Positions 1 to 7,291 of a stretch of 64,000 nt of DNA are shown one piece after another. Position numbers and translations under genes: made by a program. The stretch lies in contig NZ_CP009159.1 in NCBI RefSeq assembly GCF_000739435.1, positions 1,798,001 through 1,862,000 of the forward strand, given 5' to 3'. Under the pieces are notes generated by a model. It made no database searches. It saw only the letters and a list, made by a program, of their open reading frames with translations, and was not told the origin of the DNA. The stretch is from Actinobacillus suis ATCC 33415 (GTDB lineage: Bacteria > Pseudomonadota > Gammaproteobacteria > Enterobacterales > Pasteurellaceae). Numbering within the stretch: the first letter of the stretch is position 1; every line of letters begins with the position of its first letter.

Positions 1-2040
1 TCTCAAGCAGGTGTGGCGAAAAATTGGACCGTTTCAGCAATGGGTGACTACGTTTTCAACCTAAGAGGTAGTAACGTAGTATCAAGTGGTTCATCATTTG
101 CTGCGCCGGCCGTAACAGGTACTGCAGCATTAGTGAAACAAAAATATCCTTGGATGGATGGTAACTTGATCAAACAATCTATCTTAACCACAGCAACCGA
201 TATCGGTGCGCGTGGCGTAGATGATGTATATGGTTGGGGTTTACTCAATGTTGAAAAAGCTACCAATGGTCCTGCACGTTTTGACAAAGGCCTTGCATTT
301 GCAGATAACGTGACTGTTAATATCCCAACTGGACGTTATGAGTTCTCAAATGATATTGACGGTGACGCCGGCTTAGTTAAAAATGGTAGAGGTGAACTTG
401 TCTTATCAGGTGCAAGTACTTTTGAAGGCGTAACAACCTTAAACGAAGGTGCGATCACCATTAACGGTAAGAAATATGCGTCAAAAGTTAATGTAGGTAA
501 TCGTGGTACTTTAGTTGCAAACAGTACAACGTTAGAAAATGGCGTAAATAACGAAGGTACGTTTGTTAACCAAGGTTATTCAACCATCAACAATAACTAC
601 ATCGCTTCAGCGCAAAGTACGTTAGTGTCAGATTTAGGTTCTAACTTAAATGTGAAAGGTGAAGTGGATTTAAATAATTCAACCTTAGCACTAACCGCAG
701 AAAAAGACGGTAAAGCACAATATGTTACAGCAAAAGGTGTAACAACTTCTGCAATTACCTCTGATACTGCAATTAAAGGCAACTTTGGTGCGATTGAAAC
801 TTCTGGCTTATTAAATGCGACGGCAGTTAAAACCAGCGAGAATGAAATCAGTGCAACAGTTAGCCGTAAAAATGTTGCGGATTATGTGAACGAAACAACC
901 TCTGGCGAAGCAATGTGGGAAAATGTTGCTATGGCGTTAGAAAACAGTTTCACCACTTTAGATTCACAAATTGAGGAAAATAAAGGCACAACAACTGCAA
1001 CGAATGACTCTTTTGCACAACAAGCGGCTGTTTTACAAAACAGCATTGCAAATGCTAATACGCAAAGCGTAGTCTTAGATAGCTTATCTGGTCAAATTTA
1101 TGCGTCAGCGCAGGCGCTTACTTTTGAAAATGCAGAAACAGTAAACAAAGACTTATCTAACCGTTTAGTGATGCTTGGTGCATTAGATAATATCGGTAAT
1201 ACCGCAGGTGTGTGGGTAACCGGTATTTACGGAAATGGTACCTTAAAAGAAGCAGGATTCGGTGAAGGAAAAACAAATACCTATGCAGGCCAACTAGGTT
1301 TTGATAAACAATTCACTGACGATGTTATTTTAGGTGCTGCACTTAATTACTCAAAAGCGGATGTAAGCTTCAACCGTTACGGTGGTAGCTCAAAAGCGGA
1401 TGGAATTGGTGCGTCTTTATATGCTCGTGTAGGTAACAAGCACAAAACACCTTGGTATGTACAAGGTCGTGTAGGTTACGGCAGCGTTGATTCAGATGTC
1501 GAACGTAATATTATTTTGGCGGATAATAACGTAAGTACAGCAAAAATTAACCACCGTGATAAAGTGCTTTCTGCTTATGTAGAGTCAGGCTATGACTTCA
1601 AAATGGGTAATCTTGCATTTACACCGTTTGTCGGTTTAAATCACGATGTTGTCAGACGTGGCGCATTTAGTGAGGAAAACAGCCAATTCGGTTTAACTGC
1701 AGATAAAGCAACCTATAAACAAACTAGCGGACTTGTTGGTTTACGTACGTCATTAGATGTAAACGTTGCAGGGATGAAAACAACCCTTCAAGGTTATGTA
1801 AATCACCAAAAAGCGTTTAATGATGAAGATCTTAGCTTTAAAGCAAGCTATACCGGTTTACAAGATGCGAAATTCGATGTGAAAGGTATCGGCCTTGCGA
1901 AAAGCAAAACGTGGGTTGGTGTAGGTGCATTAACGGAAGTGAACAAAAACACCTCGTTATATGTTAACTACGATTTAAAACTTACGAAAAGTAAAGGTCA
2001 TAACAATGTTGTGACTGCTGGTGTGAGAGTAACTTTCTAA
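1..2040 (+). CDS. aasP: Autotransporter subtilisin-like serine protease, 3' part (AasP-like)
   Basis: The reading frame is open from base 1, so the gene begins upstream of the window; the GTG at 13 is only an internal codon. The first residues carry the subtilisin catalytic-serine block GSSFAAP (serine codon at 94-96). A passenger linker rich in Asn, Thr and Gly repeats follows, and the last 270 or so residues look like an autotransporter beta-barrel that ends in the typical C-terminal VTF. The protein would be secreted through the outer membrane by its own barrel and act at the cell surface or be released. In A. pleuropneumoniae AasP is known to mature other surface proteins; assigning this gene to aasP is a family-level inference. 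The Asp and His of the catalytic triad and the signal peptide lie outside the window. A strong terminator follows. Confidence 0.85.
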   Translation, partial: SQAGVAKNWTVSAMGDYVFNLRGSNVVSSGSSFAAPAVTGTAALVKQKYPWMDGNLIKQSILTTATDIGARGVDDVYGWGLLNVEKATNGPARFDKGLAFADNVTVNIPTGRYEFSNDIDGDAGLVKNGRGELVLSGASTFEGVTTLNEGAITINGKKYASKVNVGNRGTLVANSTTLENGVNNEGTFVNQGYSTINNNYIASAQSTLVSDLGSNLNVKGEVDLNNSTLALTAEKDGKAQYVTAKGVTTSAITSDTAIKGNFGAIETSGLLNATAVKTSENEISATVSRKNVADYVNETTSGEAMWENVAMALENSFTTLDSQIEENKGTTTATNDSFAQQAAVLQNSIANANTQSVVLDSLSGQIYASAQALTFENAETVNKDLSNRLVMLGALDNIGNTAGVWVTGIYGNGTLKEAGFGEGKTNTYAGQLGFDKQFTDDVILGAALNYSKADVSFNRYGGSSKADGIGASLYARVGNKHKTPWYVQGRVGYGSVDSDVERNIILADNNVSTAKINHRDKVLSAYVESGYDFKMGNLAFTPFVGLNHDVVRRGAFSEENSQFGLTADKATYKQTSGLVGLRTSLDVNVAGMKTTLQGYVNHQKAFNDEDLSFKASYTGLQDAKFDVKGIGLAKSKTWVGVGALTEVNKNTSLYVNYDLKLTKSKGHNNVVTAGVRVTF

Positions 2041-2064
2041 GCCGGTATTTACTGATAAGAACAC

Positions 2065-2097
2065 TATGAGCGCTAGACGTAGCGCTCATATTTTTTT
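2065..2097 (+). terminator. Rho-independent terminator of the autotransporter gene
   Basis: A perfect 11-bp stem (2065-2075 with 2080-2090, GACG loop) is followed by seven T. It lies 24 bases after the stop codon and separates the gene from the convergent matP. Confidence 0.9.
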
Positions 2098-2123
2098 GCA
2101 AAATTTCGGTGAAAAACGACCGC

Positions 2124-2570
2124 TTATTTCAGCAAGTCTTTTAGGCTGGATTTCATTTTTTCCATCTGATCCAGATAGATATGTTGATTTTCCAACTCAT
2201 CAATCAAATGATTAATGGCTTCAGACAACGTCATCTCTCTTTCCTTCGAATATTTCGATAAACGTAACCAACTCGCATATTCTAAATCGATCGATTTTTT
2301 CTTCGTAGTTGGTTTCTCCGCATTAAAAAAACGCTTACGCTTGGCACGAATCGACTGGCGCATTTTCTTACGTTGCTCCGCCGTCATCTCCGTTTTAATC
2401 CATTGCTCGATTTCTTCCGGCGAATGTTGAAGCGTCGTTAAAAGTTGGACTTTCAGCTCAATCAAACTGGTTTCTTCGTACTTAGTGATATTTTCACCTT
2501 CTCGATGCTTTTTGAGCAAATACTTCCATTTCCAATTCGCTTCTTGAATCTCTAACTTTTGGTAACGCAT
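2124..2570 (-). CDS. matP: Macrodomain Ter protein MatP
   Basis: MatP binds matS sites and condenses the terminus macrodomain of the chromosome, delaying segregation of sister termini at the division septum. The 148-residue protein matches the E. coli family member along its length: N-terminal WKWKYL and KKHREGE, a central basic RAKRKRFFNAE, then KKSIDLE leading into a ribbon-helix-helix domain and a C-terminal coiled coil. The start was placed at the ATG at 2568-2570 (MRYQKLE) rather than an upstream in-frame ATG, because it aligns with the family and has a GAGAAG ribosome-binding site just upstream. The gene is divergent from the ycbZ-like gene. The matP, ycbZ, fabA order is the same as in enteric bacteria. 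Confidence 0.93.
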   Translation of the reverse strand: MRYQKLEIQEANWKWKYLLKKHREGENITKYEETSLIELKVQLLTTLQHSPEEIEQWIKTEMTAEQRKKMRQSIRAKRKRFFNAEKPTTKKKSIDLEYASWLRLSKYSKEREMTLSEAINHLIDELENQHIYLDQMEKMKSSLKDLLK

Positions 2571-2654
2571 TTTCTTCTCTTCACACTGCTTAAACTTAGG
2601 CAAGTATAACGGAATTCTGTATAATAAACCAAATTTCTATTATGAGGCATTTTC

Positions 2655-4292
2655 GTGAATTTAACCCCATTAGACTGGCAATCTCTCACCTTACATCATT
2701 CATTCAAAGAAGCGAGTAATGAAGTAGGTTTCTTTGATTTCCAACCCAATGCAAAACAAGCGATTGACCAATTCAAACGTGGGCAATTTGGCTCGCTATT
2801 AGTGATAAAGACGGAAACATTCCCTGAATTTATCCAAGAGATTAAACATTATCTTACCGAAAATCTTAGCGCGCCGTTAGTTACCAAAACCGAATTTAGT
2901 CGTAATCACTTATTCGGTTACAGCATTTATCTTGAAAAAGAGCATAAAGTAGAAAACGTAACGGGTGCGATTCAACAAGCAAACAACGGTATTTTGCTGC
3001 TGAATGTGAACTCATTATTATTGGATATCACGCAATGGGACAAATTAAAACAGGCGTTACTGTTCGGCTCATTTGAACAAAATGCAGTGAATAATATCCC
3101 TTATCTGCTTCCTGTTATTCAGTCAAATTTCAAACTGGTACTCATCGGTAGCCGAGAAGATATATCTCTATTGGCTGAATATGACGACAGCCTCTATCAA
3201 GTTGCACAATATACCGAAGTAGAATCCTATTTAACTCTTAATGACGAAAATATTAAGCAATGGGGTGATTATGTTCAATCAAGCGCCCAAAAATGGATTA
3301 ACAAATCGTTTACTAACCAAGCGCTAAATCAGCTTTTACAAGCTTATGTGCGAGAAAGTGAAAGCCAAGAATTGGTCTCTATTTCCCCGACTTTACTCAA
3401 AAAGCATTTGTTAGGCCTTGCAAATTTTTACCCAAATTCAACCGCTTTAAACCAAGTAACAGAATATTTTGATTATTTAGAACAGCAATCCTCTGTTTTA
3501 AATAAATATACGACACAAGATATTCTTACGCACCAGTTATATATCGAGACCGAAGATGAAGAAATCGGTCAAATCAACGGTTTGTCCGTGATTGAGTTTG
3601 ACGGTATCCCCCATTCATTCGGTGAGCCGTTACGTATTAGCTGTAACGTACAACACGGCGACGGTGAAATTACCGATATTGAACGTAAAGTTGAACTAGG
3701 CGGAAATATTCATTCGAAAGGTATTATTATTGCGCAATCCTGCTTAGCCAATTTATTAGAATTTCCAACACAACTCCCGTTCTCCGCTTCGCTCGCCTTT
3801 GAGCAATCTTATGGTGAAGTAGACGGAGACAGCTCATCGCTTGCTATATTCTGCGTACTCATCAGTGCGCTATCCAAATTAGCATTACCGCAGTCGATTG
3901 CCGTCACCGGTTCAATTGACCAATTTGGTAACGTATTAAGTGTCGGTGGTGTAAACCAAAAAATCGAGGGGTTCTTTAATATCTGCCAAGCCCGCGGTTT
4001 AACTGAAAAACAAGGTGTAATTATCCCCGCAACCTGTATTTCACATTTGAGTTTAAAAGCAGAAGTGATCGAAGCCGTAAAAGCCGGGCAGTTCAACATT
4101 TGGGCGATTGGAAATGTTTTTGAAGCCATTCAAATTTTATTAAATCGTCATTTTTATGATGAGGAAAATTCTCCGACTACAGACAAACCTTCCGTATTTG
4201 GGCTGATTCATCAACAGATTGAGCAGAATCAAGAACGAGAAGAAAGCGGTTCATTTTTGGCAAAAATTTGCCAATGGTTTAGTAAAAACTGA
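2655..4292 (+). CDS. ycbZ: Lon-like protease YcbZ/LonH, degenerate ATPase part
   Basis: This 545-residue protein belongs to the YcbZ/LonH branch of Lon-type serine proteases. The C-terminal S16 protease domain has the catalytic serine in DGDSSS (about residue 393) and the lysine in GGVNQKIEGFF (about residue 436), the Ser-Lys dyad of Lon. The N-terminal 250 residues align with the AAA-like part of E. coli YcbZ, but I see no intact Walker A GxxGxGKT. The motif region reads SLLVIKTETF, so ATP hydrolysis is doubtful. Translation probably starts at GTG 2655, as no better in-frame start precedes the conserved region. Its physiological substrate is unknown to me. A terminator-like hairpin separates it from fabA. 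Confidence 0.85.
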   Translation: MNLTPLDWQSLTLHHSFKEASNEVGFFDFQPNAKQAIDQFKRGQFGSLLVIKTETFPEFIQEIKHYLTENLSAPLVTKTEFSRNHLFGYSIYLEKEHKVENVTGAIQQANNGILLLNVNSLLLDITQWDKLKQALLFGSFEQNAVNNIPYLLPVIQSNFKLVLIGSREDISLLAEYDDSLYQVAQYTEVESYLTLNDENIKQWGDYVQSSAQKWINKSFTNQALNQLLQAYVRESESQELVSISPTLLKKHLLGLANFYPNSTALNQVTEYFDYLEQQSSVLNKYTTQDILTHQLYIETEDEEIGQINGLSVIEFDGIPHSFGEPLRISCNVQHGDGEITDIERKVELGGNIHSKGIIIAQSCLANLLEFPTQLPFSASLAFEQSYGEVDGDSSSLAIFCVLISALSKLALPQSIAVTGSIDQFGNVLSVGGVNQKIEGFFNICQARGLTEKQGVIIPATCISHLSLKAEVIEAVKAGQFNIWAIGNVFEAIQILLNRHFYDEENSPTTDKPSVFGLIHQQIEQNQEREESGSFLAKICQWFSKN

Positions 4293-4327
4293 TCCGACAA
4301 GCTCAGCTAACAGTTGTACGCCAAATT

Positions 4328-4378
4328 AAAAGCCTGTACTATCGCTCACAATCCTGAGCCCTGATTGTACGGGCTTTT
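4328..4378 (+). terminator. Terminator-like hairpin between ycbZ and fabA
   Basis: AAAAGCCTGTAC (4328-4339) pairs with GTACGGGCTTTT (4367-4378) with one G-T pair and ends in a U-rich arm. An inner ACAATC/GATTGT pairing (4348-4353, 4363-4368) partly competes with the outer stem. It ends only 24 bases before the fabA start, so some readthrough or a fabA promoter overlapping the hairpin is possible. Confidence 0.65.
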
Positions 4379-4402
4379 ATCATATTTATTTGGAAGAAAA
4401 AA

Positions 4403-4933
4403 ATGAACAACTGTACACCAAACATTAAACCAAGCTATACCTATGAAGACTTATTAGCATCAGGTCGTGGTGAATTATTCGGCAAAGAAGGGCCACAACT
4501 ACCCGCTCCAACGATGTTAATGATGGATCGCATTAATTTAATGACTGAAAACGGTGGCTTATTCGATAAAGGTTATATCGAAGCGGAATTAGACATTCAT
4601 CCGGATCTTCCATTTTTCGGCTGCCACTTTATTGGTGACCCAGTAATGCCGGGCTGCTTAGGCTTAGATGCAATGTGGCAATTAGTTGGTTTCTTCTTAG
4701 GCTGGGTCGGGGGCAAAGGTAAAGGCCGTGCATTAGGTGTTGGTGAAGTTAAATTTACCGGACAAATCCTTCCGACTGCCAAAAAAGTTATTTATCGCAT
4801 TAATATGAAGCGTGTCATCAATCGTAAGTTGGTAATGGGCTTAGCGGATGGGGAAGTGGAAGTTGACGGTCGTGTTATTTATACCGCTACCGATTTAAAA
4901 GTAGGCCTTTTCCAAGACACTTCTGCTTTCTAA
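4403..4933 (+). CDS. fabA: 3-hydroxydecanoyl-ACP dehydratase/isomerase FabA
   Basis: FabA dehydrates 3-hydroxyacyl-ACP and isomerises trans-2-decenoyl-ACP to the cis-3 form, the branch point for unsaturated fatty acids. The 176-residue protein is full length for the family. The catalytic His (residue 75, in [12 protein letters not shown]) and Asp (residue 89, in LGLDAMW) have the same 14-residue spacing as E. coli His70/Asp84. The enzyme is a cytoplasmic homodimer with a hot-dog fold. The start ATG follows a GGAAG ribosome-binding site. No clear terminator lies between fabA and the competence genes; the CRP-S site begins on the base after the stop codon. Confidence 0.96.
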   Translation: MNNCTPNIKPSYTYEDLLASGRGELFGKEGPQLPAPTMLMMDRINLMTENGGLFDKGYIEAELDIHPDLPFFGCHFIGDPVMPGCLGLDAMWQLVGFFLGWVGGKGKGRALGVGEVKFTGQILPTAKKVIYRINMKRVINRKLVMGLADGEVEVDGRVIYTATDLKVGLFQDTSAF

Positions 4934-4955
4934 TTTTGCGATCCTGATCGAAAAA
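4934..4955 (+). promoter_or_regulatory. CRP-S competence regulatory site upstream of comN
   Basis: The 22-bp sequence reads TTTTGCGATC then CTGATCGAAAAA, matching the Pasteurellaceae CRP-S consensus (TGCGA-N6-TCGCA type, with T- and A-flanks) that needs both CRP and Sxy. It starts immediately after the fabA stop codon. Its centre (about 4944.5) lies about 60 bases upstream of the start predicted from a TAATAT -10 at 4993-4998, as expected for class I activation. Confidence 0.85.
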
Positions 4956-4988
4956 ATAGATAAACTTCATTTCATTCTCTAATCGAAT

Positions 4989-5022
4989 TAAATAATATCC
5001 CTGCCCAGAGGGATATTATTTA
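4989..5022 (+). promoter_or_regulatory. 14-bp inverted repeat covering the comN promoter and ribosome-binding site
   Basis: Bases 4989-5002 and 5009-5022 are perfect reverse complements (14 bp, six-base loop GCCCAG). The left arm contains the TAATAT -10 candidate. The right arm contains the AGGGA ribosome-binding site and reaches the A of the comN ATG. RNA entering from fabA could fold and hide the start, whereas RNA starting near 5005 would lack the left arm. Confidence 0.75.
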
Positions 5023-5549
5023 TGTTTAAAGCATTCACACTTATTGAAATTCTCATTACCTTTACTATTTTAGTTATTTCAATTTATTTTATTTCTCCAA
5101 TTGCATTTCATTTAAATGACTTAATTGCATTAAATAGTGAAATAGAATCCCTCCAATCATTTTTATACCAATTACAAACAAAATCTCGTTACGAAAAATC
5201 AAATTATACACTTACTATTTCACAAAATAATCAAGATAAAAAATGGTGCATAATCGCAATTAAAAAAGCCAAACAAAATAAAAAACAAATCATTTGTGAT
5301 TGTTTAAATGCCAATCACTGCATTATTAATAATGAACATTATATTTATTCTAATCGCCACAAAGACATTTTACTAAAGAATAAAAGTTTATATCCTCAAG
5401 CTTTTATTAATATTGATGGGCTAGCTGGAAGATTAGAATCTAAATGCATTCACTTATCATTAAATAAAACAAATGAAATATTACAATTAGATCAATGGGG
5501 AAGAATTTATGTCATGCCAAAACATAAACGCAGTCATTGTAAAGAATAG
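5022..5549 (+). CDS. comN: Competence prepilin-like protein ComN
   Basis: This is the first of four small prepilin-like genes placed directly upstream of recC, the arrangement of Haemophilus influenzae comNOPQ in the competence (Sxy/CRP-S) regulon. The 175-residue product begins MFKA followed by FTLIEI and a hydrophobic stretch. That is a short type IV prepilin leader with the conserved Glu at mature position 5, although the residue before the cut is Ala instead of Gly. Minor pseudopilins of this kind are thought to help assemble the DNA-uptake pilus in the inner membrane. The remainder is very Lys/Asn/Ile-rich with Cys residues that may form disulfides. The gene overlaps comO by 41 bases and is notably AT-rich compared with fabA and recC. 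Confidence 0.8.
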   Translation: MFKAFTLIEILITFTILVISIYFISPIAFHLNDLIALNSEIESLQSFLYQLQTKSRYEKSNYTLTISQNNQDKKWCIIAIKKAKQNKKQIICDCLNANHCIINNEHYIYSNRHKDILLKNKSLYPQAFINIDGLAGRLESKCIHLSLNKTNEILQLDQWGRIYVMPKHKRSHCKE

Positions 5550-6201
5550 ATTATCAGCATTTAGTCTAATAGAATTGCTATTGTCTCTCTCATTAAGCAT
5601 ATCTCTCCTACTATTAACAGCTAAATCCTATACACAATTTACTCAGAATAATGTTAAACAAAAAGAATTGTTATTTTTACAAAAAGAAGCATACCAAATT
5701 ATCCATTACTTTCAACAACATATTCAGCATTTAGGTTTTCAAGGAAGCAATAGAGAAAACAGCAATTTTTATTTATTTGAGAAAGAAAATAAACGTTACG
5801 CATTAGATAATAAAAGTTGTTTAATATTTTTCTACGACTTAAATAGCGATGGATGCTTAGGTAAAAGAAAAACAAAGAATTCCCTATGCGTAAATAATGA
5901 GATAAATAACACTCATGATTTAGCCAAAGAAATATTCGGTTTTAAAATTGAATCTCAAGAAATTTATATTTACGATAAAAATAATTTGACTACTTGTAAA
6001 AAGCATGAATGTGAAGGGTTATTAAATGCTTGTCAGGAAAAATGGAAAAAATTTACTTCGATTGAGGATTTTAAAGTAGATAAGCTCTCATTTTCATGGA
6101 AAGATCCTGAAAAAATTATGCAGGTAACGTTAAAGCTTATTTCTGTCAAACAGAATAATATTGAATATAGCACAACCAATTATATCTATATTTTAAATTA
6201 A
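5509..6201 (+). CDS. comO: Competence prepilin-like protein ComO
   Basis: The 230-residue product has a prepilin-type N terminus: a 17-residue leader ending in Ala, then FSLIELL and a hydrophobic helix. The Glu of FSLIE is at the expected fifth position of the mature chain, as in PilW/PulJ-type minor pseudopilins. Several paired Cys residues lie in the C-terminal half. The ATG at 5509, inside the end of comN, is the only usual start codon before the prepilin motif and has a GGAAG ribosome-binding site, so translational coupling with comN is likely. Position and order match comO of H. influenzae. Function is inferred from that family and from the CRP-S promoter. Confidence 0.78.
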   Translation: MSCQNINAVIVKNRLSAFSLIELLLSLSLSISLLLLTAKSYTQFTQNNVKQKELLFLQKEAYQIIHYFQQHIQHLGFQGSNRENSNFYLFEKENKRYALDNKSCLIFFYDLNSDGCLGKRKTKNSLCVNNEINNTHDLAKEIFGFKIESQEIYIYDKNNLTTCKKHECEGLLNACQEKWKKFTSIEDFKVDKLSFSWKDPEKIMQVTLKLISVKQNNIEYSTTNYIYILN

Positions 6202-6211
6202 TCAGACTAAT

Positions 6212-6889
6212 ATGACGCAATATAAACTTAACGGAAGCACATTAATTTTCTCACTGATAACCATATCTTTTGTGCTGACCATTATACTTGTAACAAAAGA
6301 AAAGTTCATTCAATCAGAAATAAAAACTCAACATTATCAACGGCATTATTTATCCGAAAAACTTTCTATTCTCGAAAAAATCCGCTCAAAAAATAGTAAT
6401 TGTAATCTAATAAAACCTGAGCAACTTATTCTTGATCGCATAGCAGAAGTAAAAATAGAAACTGAAGAACAAAAATATTCTTTTTACTGTATCAAAAATA
6501 GCTTATTTGTAGGAAAAAAACCGACTAAAGAAAAATATATTCATTTTAGCCAACTATCTGATGTATTAGATATTTCTCATGCTGACATAATAGAGATAGA
6601 ACATTTAAATGAACTACCTAAAAGCTCAGAACAAGATCCTAAAATCGTTTTAGTTATGCGTGATATAGATGAAACGCTTAGCCAAGATTTTTATGGCATA
6701 ATTATTACCAATCATTACTTCGATATAAAAGGCAATGCTAAATTTTACGGCATATTATATTCATCCTATGATAATAATAGAGAAGAACGAAATATTACTT
6801 TCAAAAAGAATGTTGTATTAAATTTAGAAAATAAATATGCTCATTGGCAAGAACTCCCCGATTCAAGGAATATGTTAAATAATGAATAA
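6212..6889 (+). CDS. comP: Competence pilin-like protein ComP
   Basis: The third gene of the cluster begins 10 bases after comO. The 225-residue product starts MTQYKLNG followed by STLIFSL and a hydrophobic segment. This resembles a prepilin leader with Gly before the cut, but lacks the Glu at position 5, as is typical of the PilX/PulK-like minor pseudopilin that sits at a pilus tip. A soluble, charged C-terminal part follows. The last 8 bases overlap comQ. The assignment to comP rests mainly on gene order and the N-terminal motif; similarity outside the leader is expected to be low. Confidence 0.7.
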   Translation: MTQYKLNGSTLIFSLITISFVLTIILVTKEKFIQSEIKTQHYQRHYLSEKLSILEKIRSKNSNCNLIKPEQLILDRIAEVKIETEEQKYSFYCIKNSLFVGKKPTKEKYIHFSQLSDVLDISHADIIEIEHLNELPKSSEQDPKIVLVMRDIDETLSQDFYGIIITNHYFDIKGNAKFYGILYSSYDNNREERNITFKKNVVLNLENKYAHWQELPDSRNMLNNE

Positions 6890-7175
6890 GTTAATTAAAT
6901 CAGAATCATTTATTTCAATACTTATTGGCATTGTAATATTTTCACTTATCTTTATTTCTGCTTCACGTTGGGGAAGTCATCAAACCGAAAAAATAAATTA
7001 TATTTATCAGCAACAGCAAGCCTTACAAATTATCGAAAATCAACTCGCATTAAAATATTCTAAACAAACTTGCGAACAATATGTTCAACAAAATCATTTG
7101 AAGTTTAAAATTGAATGCCAAGCAAATAAAATTAGTGTGAGTTTTCCACTAGGTAAAGTCGAAATTACCCCATAG
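6882..7175 (+). CDS. comQ: Competence pilin-like protein ComQ
   Basis: A 97-residue protein with an N-terminal hydrophobic helix (about residues 8-26: FISILIGIVIFSLIF) and a small soluble tail with two Cys. The leader is weaker than in comN and comO: no FTLIE block is present, only ESFISIL. It overlaps comP by 8 bases, so it is translated from the same mRNA. Position as fourth gene before recC matches comQ of H. influenzae, where the operon is needed for transformation. An uptake signal sequence lies between its end and recC. Confidence 0.7.
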   Translation: MNKLIKSESFISILIGIVIFSLIFISASRWGSHQTEKINYIYQQQQALQIIENQLALKYSKQTCEQYVQQNHLKFKIECQANKISVSFPLGKVEITP

Positions 7176-7291
7176 ACTTTGCAAAAAAATAGTAAAATCC
7201 GACCGCTTGTTTATCCGTAAGGTATCGGCAAAAGTAATTGAATCTCTAAGCTAATTAGTAGAAAATCATCGCCTTATATGAGGTATCAATT

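Noticed and set aside
1..15. GTG at 13 as the true start of the autotransporter gene
   Set aside because: The frame is open to base 1 and the catalytic Asp/His and signal peptide are missing, so the start is upstream of the window.
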